A stretch of DNA of 64,000 nucleotides from Bimuria novae-zelandiae CBS 107.79 (taxonomy: Eukaryota; Ascomycota; Dothideomycetes; Pleosporales; Didymosphaeriaceae), in NCBI GenBank assembly GCA_010015655.1, contig ML976693.1, positions 600,244 to 664,243 of the forward strand, in the 5' to 3' direction. Positions within the stretch are counted from its first letter, which is position 1. Each line of letters begins with the position of its first letter. Positions 57,550 to 64,000 of the stretch are shown piece after piece. The notes beneath the pieces are model-generated. The model saw nothing but the letters and a program-made list of their open reading frames with translations. It was not told the DNA's origin and made no database searches. Both the position numbers and the translations under genes were made by a program.

Positions 57550-58460
57550 ATGGCTGCCGCAGCGTCAATCTACCCTCCTTTGCAAGACCGCCCGATCAAG
57601 AACACAGTCCTCCTCTTCGATGTCGACGAGACGCTCTCCAAAGCGCGGAAGGTGCGTTCCTATACTCCTGCCTCTTAAGCACCACTAACAGACCCAATTC
57701 CAGCTCGCGAAGCCTGAGATGCTCCAGCTGCTCTCCGAACTCCGGCACAAGGTTGCCATCGGCTTCGTAGGCGGCTCCAACCTTGTCAAGCAGCAAGAGC
57801 AGCTCGGCGGCAATGTCGACGTAACGACGCTCTTCGACTTCTGCTTCTCGGAGAACGGCCTCACGGCATACCGGCTGGGCGAGCAGCTCGCGAGCACCAG
57901 CTTCATTGGCTGGATTGGCGAGGACAAGTACAAAGAGCTTGTTCGATGGTGCGTGTATACCCATTTGTATGAAGATGTGGCTGATTTGAGCGTGGCACAG
58001 GATCCTGCACTACATCGCCGACCTCGACATCCCCATCAAGCGCGGCACCTTCATCGAGTTCCGCAACGGCATGATCAACGTGTCGCCCATCGGCCGTAAC
58101 GCCTCGGGCGACGAGCGCAACGAGTACGAGCAGTACGACAAGCAGCACGGCATCCGCACCACCATGATCGCGAAGCTCAAGGAGGCGTTCCCGAACCTCG
58201 GCCTCACGTATTCCGTCGGCGGGCAGATCTCGTTCGATGTATTCCCTACCGGCTGGGACAAGACGTACTGCCTGCGCCATATCGAGGCAGACAAGGAGCG
58301 CGCCGATGGCGTGGATTATAAGACGATTCACTTCTTTGGCGATAAGGCGTATGAAGGCGGGAATGATTGGGAGATTTACAGCGACCCAAGGACGATTGGA
58401 CATGCGGTGAAGGATCCAGAGGATACATACAAGCAGTTGAAGGAGATGTTCTTCTCTTGA
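57550..58460 (+). CDS. SEC53: Phosphomannomutase (Sec53/PMM)
   Basis: Three exons: 57550-57651, 57704-57948 and 58001-58460, each intron 52 nt, 268 aa (typical PMM about 250). HAD motif I reads [14 protein letters not shown], with both Asp residues kept but Glu where DxDGT normally has Gly. The other PMM blocks are canonical: [91 protein letters not shown], and [27 protein letters not shown]. The enzyme converts mannose-6-phosphate to mannose-1-phosphate in the cytosol, supplying GDP-mannose for glycosylation, GPI anchors and cell-wall mannan. Confidence 0.95.
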
Positions 58461-58870
58461 AGAAGAGGACTACAGGCGAGCGAGTACGCAGGGCATATGG
58501 CGAGGCAGCTTCCCAGTCGGACCATTGGCAAGCTGTGATGAAGGTGGGGAGTTAAAAAATGGAGGGATGTAAATGGTGATGACATCCATTACACATCTTC
58601 TGCATGTGCGATACCAAAATGCATCAATTAGACATCAATCTTAAAAGAGGCAGCTGTGAACCAAATATTGCTGCTGCAAAAAGGCCAAAAGACCGGACAG
58701 AAACACAGACTAGCATGCTTATACTTAGATCAAGTGTTTGACTGCGAAAGGGTATCATGACGCCAATATTACCGCTTTTCCCGATCAAACGCCGTAAGAG
58801 CCAGGGTATATCAGGACCACCAAAATCAACTCTACCCATATCCCAACTCCTGAAGATCAACACACCTGCT
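58461..58870. other. Intergenic region between convergent genes
   Basis: 3' regions of the phosphomannomutase and the Zn2Cys6 regulator. Nothing else is seen. Confidence 0.5.
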
Positions 58871-61637
58871 TTAACCAAAGAACTCCCCCTCCACCAAGCC
58901 CTCCCATGCCCTTCCCGTCTCCCATACCCTCTCCATAACGCGCCTCGCCCTCCCCACCTGCACCATCCCAAACCCCTCCACCGACAACAGCCTCTCCATG
59001 ACCTTCTCCCTCTGCCCTTCATCCACAGCATCACAGCCCGCCGCAAACATCGGAAAGAGCAGACACGCCTCCGCCGTCGACCCGCGGCGCACCTTGAACA
59101 GCAGATCCACGATCTGGCTGACCGACTGCTGGACCGCTGGGTGCGTCGCCGGGTAATTATACACGCGGCGGTAGAGGTGAATGAGGCCAGCCCAGTGGAA
59201 CATCTCATTAGTCGCATAGATCTCTGTTGCGTCCCAGTCGTCCTCGCCGTCGCTCCCAGCGCGCTGATCACACCCTTTATGCGCGTGCGCACCGGTGAGG
59301 CCTTTCCACAGCTCTAGCCTGATATTCTCTGCGCGCGCCAGGACATCCGGGGGAGGCTGGAAGCCCGGCACAACGGCACCCGAGGCGTCGATGCGGTGCG
59401 GCTGCACTTCCTTCGCGAGCTCGGCGATGCCCGCGAGCAGCCCGACGCAGCGGTTCGTGAAGCCGGTCAGGCAGTCGATTTGGAAGTCCGAGTCGGCGGA
59501 TTCGTTGGCGGCGCTCCAGTACCACGGGCCGAGCGGCTGGTCGTTTTTGTTTCCGCTAAGGGACCCAAGGACGTCGAGGTAGGCGAACCACCGCGAGAGG
59601 AAGTAGGCTGCGCGGTCGGATTTGTCCATGGTGCGGGGCCCGCCGCGCGCGATGATTAGCTGGCGCGCCATGGCGAGGTGGTCTTGCCACGAGATGGGCA
59701 CTTCGAATGTGTTTGGGGAGATGATCTCGAGGGAGGCCATCATGATGGCGGGGGCGAGGGTCGCGTTGGTGATGGTAGAGGGGTTGGCGAGTGAACGGCG
59801 GAGCTGCGGGAAGACGTCGCGGACCCAGAGTGCGATGCGATTTGCAGGTTCGTCGTGGTAGAGCATGCGGGCACGGTGGGAGGCCGAGTAAGCGAGGAGG
59901 AGAGACATGATGTTTCGGTCTTTGACGGCCACTGGGGTTGTTAGGGTGGGAAATTGGACGCTGGATGGATTGGCGGGGACTTACTCTCTGGTAGTATCAG
60001 TCGAAAGGGGTTCTTTTCGCAGTCATGGGGAACGAGGATCCGGGCGGTGTGGTTCAAGAAGTGGTGGAAGTACAGCAGGTTCATTGGGTTCTCAAGAAGC
60101 AACTGAATCCGAGGTAAGTATGTGGGTCAGATCCAATGGTACATGGGGAGCACTTACGGGGGGAAGTGGTTCCAGTGATTTTGATATCCTGATCAGAACA
60201 GGTTTAGCATAGTATCCTCCCTTTTCAAATGCCATATCCTGACCCCGCACTTCTGTGTTTGGAGGTCGACTTTCGCCATCAATATCCATCGCGCCATTTG
60301 GCGGGCTGAATATAGCGATCGCATTGATATCATCGTTCTGCGGTATGTCGAGGTCTGGTAGGCCGGTATCGTATCCATAAGTGGTATACTCCTCATCGCC
60401 AATCGGATACTGCCGGCCGTGTCGGGTGCTGTCGCCTGGTGGCCCACTCAACAGTGACTGCACAGACATCCTGCGGACATCATCTACCAGCAGATGTGAG
60501 TTGGGAGTTTGTCCGGAGATCGGACGCACTGGGAGCTCGTCTACCCCGGCTGCCGAGTTCGGTGTCAGTGGGAGACCGAAAGGGCTATAGGGCTGCGGAG
60601 GCAGTCCTGAGGGTGAAGAATGTGGGTCCGAAGTAGCTGGAGAGTCTGCAAAATAGCTCCTCTGGTGCTGCTTCGCTACCAAATCCGCCGCTTCCGTGTA
60701 GTGATGACTGTTCGGGGTGGTGTTCGAACCGGGTGGTGGCATAGATTGTGTAGCCGTGACGGAAGGATAGCTTGCGTTGCTGTAGTTGGGTGCATCAAAG
60801 CTGGTAGCGGCAGGCGAGGGATAGTCGAAGCTTTCTGGGTATTCAAATACGCCGAAAGGAGCTGGGCTGGGTTGTGCTGTAGAGGCAACAGGAGGCGAGC
60901 TTCGATTGATAGTTGCGTTCACTAGCGGTATTGAATGGTACGGAGTGTGGCTAATCCGTATCTAAACAAGTCGAATCATGTTAGCATAGCCAACTCACAA
61001 GCATCGTATCCAAGATGAACTCACCAATTCAGAATCGATTTCGGGTCCGGAGGTAGGGATAGAAGTGGCAGAGTGCGATCTCCTATGCTGGACGAGATTT
61101 TTTCTCCGTGACTGAGTACGTTCGGGTGAGTGGGGATGGAAAGAAGATGGTACGTTGTCTTCAAACGAGAGGGTAGATTGATAAGGACTGTTCACGGTGC
61201 TGGATCCAGAGTCAGCATGGGCGATGGATTGATCTCTTTTTGTACGTCCTCCCCAGTTCAGACGAATACCGTAGTCACATGTTTTTCCTTGTCGTTCGCA
61301 GTTCAAGCAGCGTGGTCTTTCCTCTCCACTGCACAGCGGTTATCATATGCTCTTGGTTGACCACAGGCACTGATGGCTTACCATTTGACCTTGCGTCCTT
61401 TGCAAGGCCTATACTTGCCGTTAGACAATCTATCTTTCAGCATGAATGAATTACACGAGCTCACCAGCAACCGTTACCTGCGATTCCATGTTAGCGTACA
61501 GGATGAAAAAAGGGCGAATGGGCTTTAGGTGACAGAGAGCTCTCTGCTATGGGAAGCACGTGCGCATCTTCTTTGTCCAGTGATTACTTACGGCTTCGAG
61601 TTTTTGAAACATGTCCTTCCTTCTTTGGCCGAGGCAT
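58871..61637 (-). CDS. Zn(II)2Cys6 transcription factor with Fungal_trans_2 domain
   Basis: Seven exons: 61637-61592, 61477-61465 (13 nt), 61408-61382 (27 nt), 61328-61025, 60961-60158, 60102-59985 and 59931-58871. All phases fit and give 790 aa. Exons 1-4 assemble KTRSRNGCWPCKGRKVKC and then GEERPRCLNCERQGKTC, a complete C-x2-C-x6-C ... C-x2-C-x6-C binuclear cluster, followed by IRLNWGGRTKR. The middle is Pro/Ser-rich. The C-terminal domain (LENPMNLLYFHHFLNHTARIL, VPHDCEKNPFRLILPEMAVKDRNIMSLLLAYSASHRA) is the PF11951 regulatory domain found in Ume6/ARCA-type fungal factors. A nuclear DNA-binding regulator is expected, but its targets are not readable here. A shorter model starting at the Met near 61440 would lose the first zinc Cys. 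Confidence 0.9.
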
Positions 61638-62608
61638 TGTCACAGATAGCTAGTAGAGCGTGTATATCCGAAGCCCAATTTGGTGTGAATTCCAAAATGA
61701 AGCTGCGCATTCGGCCTTTAAGAGCCCCTTGTGTTTCTGCCGCCGATGCTGAACACTCAAGCTGAGTTTTATGTTAAGTCATGCAAACACGATAGACTAT
61801 CTACGGCGGAAGAAGCGGGGAATGAACGCACTGCGAGCTACCTATTAGCCTTCGGGCACGCTACTGGGCTGGACCTCATGCAGAGACTTGATGGTGCATA
61901 CGACACTTGGCGCACCATGTGCACTGCGTAAGATGGCGTAGCGGCTGTGTCTAAGGATGTCACTTCATAGCCCGCGTAGTGCGCCCGTGGGTAACCAGAA
62001 TTTTTCGGCTGCCTCTGCGTCATGCGCGATAAGGTGGTGGAGGTCGGCGGCTATAGGATAATGGAAGTCTCCGGAGTCATCCGTACCAACGAGCCTCGAT
62101 TCGGAACAAGGATACTGAAGCAGATCAAAATGCAGGACGTGGGACCCTGGCCTTCAACGCCTTATTGTCGTTTCTTTTCCTAGCAAATTCCGCATCGCGG
62201 AACTTTGCGTATGCTACTTCCAAGCAACGCCATCTGCTACGTTCGGCCTTCGTAAGCCACGTCGTCTACCCAACTTGCGCCCTTTTACCGTAGAGTTTTG
62301 CAATTAATAGATAGCCTAGCTGCTAGCTGCAGGTGGCGACGTAACCGTAGGAGGTATAGTGGGCTGCCAAGGTATCAGAATCTGGATGCGAGCTCTGTTG
62401 CTCTAAATGTGCAACAATCTACTCAGTGCCTTGCATCTCGACCATATCGTGACATTTTTTGGTGTTGAGTACGTCGATCTACTCGTCTCAGCGAGCTCAA
62501 TTATCCTATAATTTTACCTTGCTGCGCATCGACGTCATCTAACAGAGTTAATAGGCTGCCTATACGAGCCCCCTCATCGCCGAACTCCTCATCCTCATCA
62601 CCACCAGC
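61638..62608. other. Intergenic region between the regulator and the transposon
   Basis: No gene supported. The left transposon end should lie between about 62250 and 62600 but cannot be defined without the right end. The AT-rich agttttgcaattaatag near 62295 and ttatcctataattttacc near 62500 are possible flanks. Confidence 0.4.
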
Positions 62609-64000
62609 ATGCCGCCCGAACGCAAGAAAACCGGCCGCCCACGCAAGGATAACCCATTGTATAAGCGTCCAGAAGCTGAATCTAGTGTTTCTCGTCGCTC
62701 GTATACCCGCGAAGAAAAGCTTGCTGTAGTGTTCTGGATCCAGGATAAACAGAACTGGGTGTACGATCCCCAGGGCTGCCGGTATGCAAAGCTCTGGACG
62801 GGCCTGCAATGGGATGAGGATCTACGCCCTCCAAACATGAATGAGGTGCGGGAGAAGTTTGACTGGAAGGACTATTGCCCATCCTGTATATCCCTATGGT
62901 GGAGGAGTCGCGATTCCATCCTATATGGGCAGCGTGCGCGGAGCCGGCGTCACTTTGTTGCGAAGCGTGAGTCCTGGCCCATCCTGGAGGAGGCCATTTA
63001 CCAACGATTTTGTGACGCTAGGGAGCAAGGCAAGCGCATCTTAGTAATGTGGTTTAAGAGACTTGCTGGAGAGCTTTATCAGGCTATCTACTTTGCTCCT
63101 GCAACAGAGGTAAATTTATTATACCTATATAGTGGAGCTGTGTTAATTTCTCTAGTTTGGCATGTCATCTGGCTGGTTCTTTGCATTCCGCCGTCGGTAC
63201 GGCATCACCTGGAGAGCTATCACGAAACAGGCACAACAGTTACCTACAGACCTATTACCAAAGGCGAAGAATTTTATCCGCTTTATCAGACGGCAGAATA
63301 ATTTATTTATTGGAGTTCTGAAGTCTCCCTATACTGGATTGTCGAGGTTTCCTTATATGGCGATCCTGAACCTGGATGAGACCCCTATACCATATGAGTA
63401 CGCGGATGGCCACACATACCATTACCGCGGCGCCACAACAGTACAATACAAAATAACAAGATCAGGATGGCAAAATCGGCAGGCAACAGTTATCCTAATC
63501 ATCTCTGCGTGTGGACAAGTACTTGACGCAGTCGTGATTTTCCATGGCGTACCTGGTGGCACTATCGAGCGTCAGGAACGCGCATCTTGGGCTACATTCA
63601 ACGTAGAGGTCTACATCAACGAGAAAGCCTGGAACAACGCAGAACTCATGGTAAAATGGATACAGGAGCATCTCAAGACCTATATGGATCGATGCGGCGT
63701 ACAAGAATTACTATTAGTGATGGACTCTGTCAAATTTCACCTCACTGAGGAGGTGCGCGATGCGCTCAAGAAGCTACATGTAGTGCTGGCAGTCGTACCT
63801 GCCGGATGCACCAGCATCCTGCAACCACTTGATACCCACATTAACAAGGTGTTTAAACGCCATATGAAGGACGCGACAGAGAGACTAATGGAGGGACGAG
63901 ATCAGCAAGAGCTTGTTCCCCGTACTCTACGTTATATTACTGTGGAGGCGACTTCATGTGCGGTAAGGCTCCTATCGCCAGCACTTATACAAAAGGCGTT
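62609..64000 (+). mobile_element. DDE transposase gene (pogo/Tc1-like), open, truncated by the window
   Basis: Exon 1 62609-63109 and exon 2 63156 to the edge, with a 46-nt intron (gtaaat...ctctag), keep one frame of at least 448 aa. The N-terminus is basic (MPPERKKTGRPRKDNP) and followed by helix-rich DNA-binding sequence (YTREEKLAVVFWIQDKQ). Exon 2 starts FGMSSGWFFAFRRRYGITWRAITK, a CENP-B/HTH-type segment. The catalytic DDE blocks are ILNLDETPIPYEY, LLLVMDSVKFHL and STSILQPLDTHINKVFK-like. There are no stops or frameshifts and no C-to-T erosion, so this copy looks young or maintained. Without the intron the frame would stop at 63301 and the gene would wrongly look broken. Confidence 0.85.

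Noticed and set aside
63110..63301. Transposase read as broken by a stop at 63301
   Set aside because: A 46-nt intron with gtaaat donor and ctctag acceptor restores one continuous frame into the catalytic domain.
1..64000. CRISPR arrays, bacterial operons, riboswitches, phage genes
   Set aside because: None were seen. The spliceosomal introns and gene families are eukaryotic.

Overview
The window is nuclear DNA of a filamentous ascomycete (Pezizomycotina). A Dothideomycete is my best guess. Genes are mostly single, monocistronic and close together. Introns are short (about 45-220 nt) with GTRNGT donors and YAG acceptors. Two genes are diagnostic of filamentous ascomycetes: a velvet regulator (VelB) and a Zn(II)2Cys6 transcription factor. 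Families typical of plant- or litter-associated fungi are also present (PL3 pectate lyase, secreted M20 peptidase, spherulin-4). All exon models were spliced by hand from the bases and checked for phase; no search was run. A gap of 115 Ns lies at 21715-21829.

Layout. 0-9 kb: a partial unknown gene, a disordered conserved protein, a CSA/ERCC8 WD40 protein divergent from an RRN9-like gene with a long KE-rich tail, the meiotic factor MND1, and a HEL2/ZNF598-type ribosome quality-control E3. 10-23 kb: velB, an RRM-YTH m6A-reader-like protein, a BEM46 alpha/beta hydrolase divergent from the proteasome beta-1 gene (PRE3), and a Pho80-type cyclin. 24.5-34 kb: a prolyl 4-hydroxylase and a spherulin-4 gene (tail to tail), an intron-containing tRNA-Glu, a divergent arginyl-tRNA-synthetase-like gene, and a two-TM CorA-like protein. 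34-45 kb is gene-poor. It holds a 44-bp inverted repeat, three copies of a small 'WQC' cysteine-motif family, a secreted M20 peptidase and a PL3 pectate lyase. 45-61.6 kb: MSH3 divergent from CDC6 over a 247-bp promoter, a small RS-rich protein, a synaptojanin-like phosphatase, phosphomannomutase, and a seven-exon Zn2Cys6 regulator. At the right edge an open DDE transposon of pogo/Tc1 type runs off the window.

The housekeeping genes serve DNA repair and replication (CSA, MSH3, CDC6, MND1), translation and proteostasis (HEL2, PRE3, tRNA-Glu), RNA reading (YTH), phosphoinositide turnover, and mannose activation. The shared MSH3/CDC6 promoter carries an ACGCGT box and a TTTCGCGC box, suggesting joint G1/S control. 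The features I find most notable are the ArgRS-like protein with both class I signatures eroded, two microexons that carry essential residues (the catalytic Thr of PRE3, and the first zinc Cys of the transcription factor), the WQC family, and the long hairpin.
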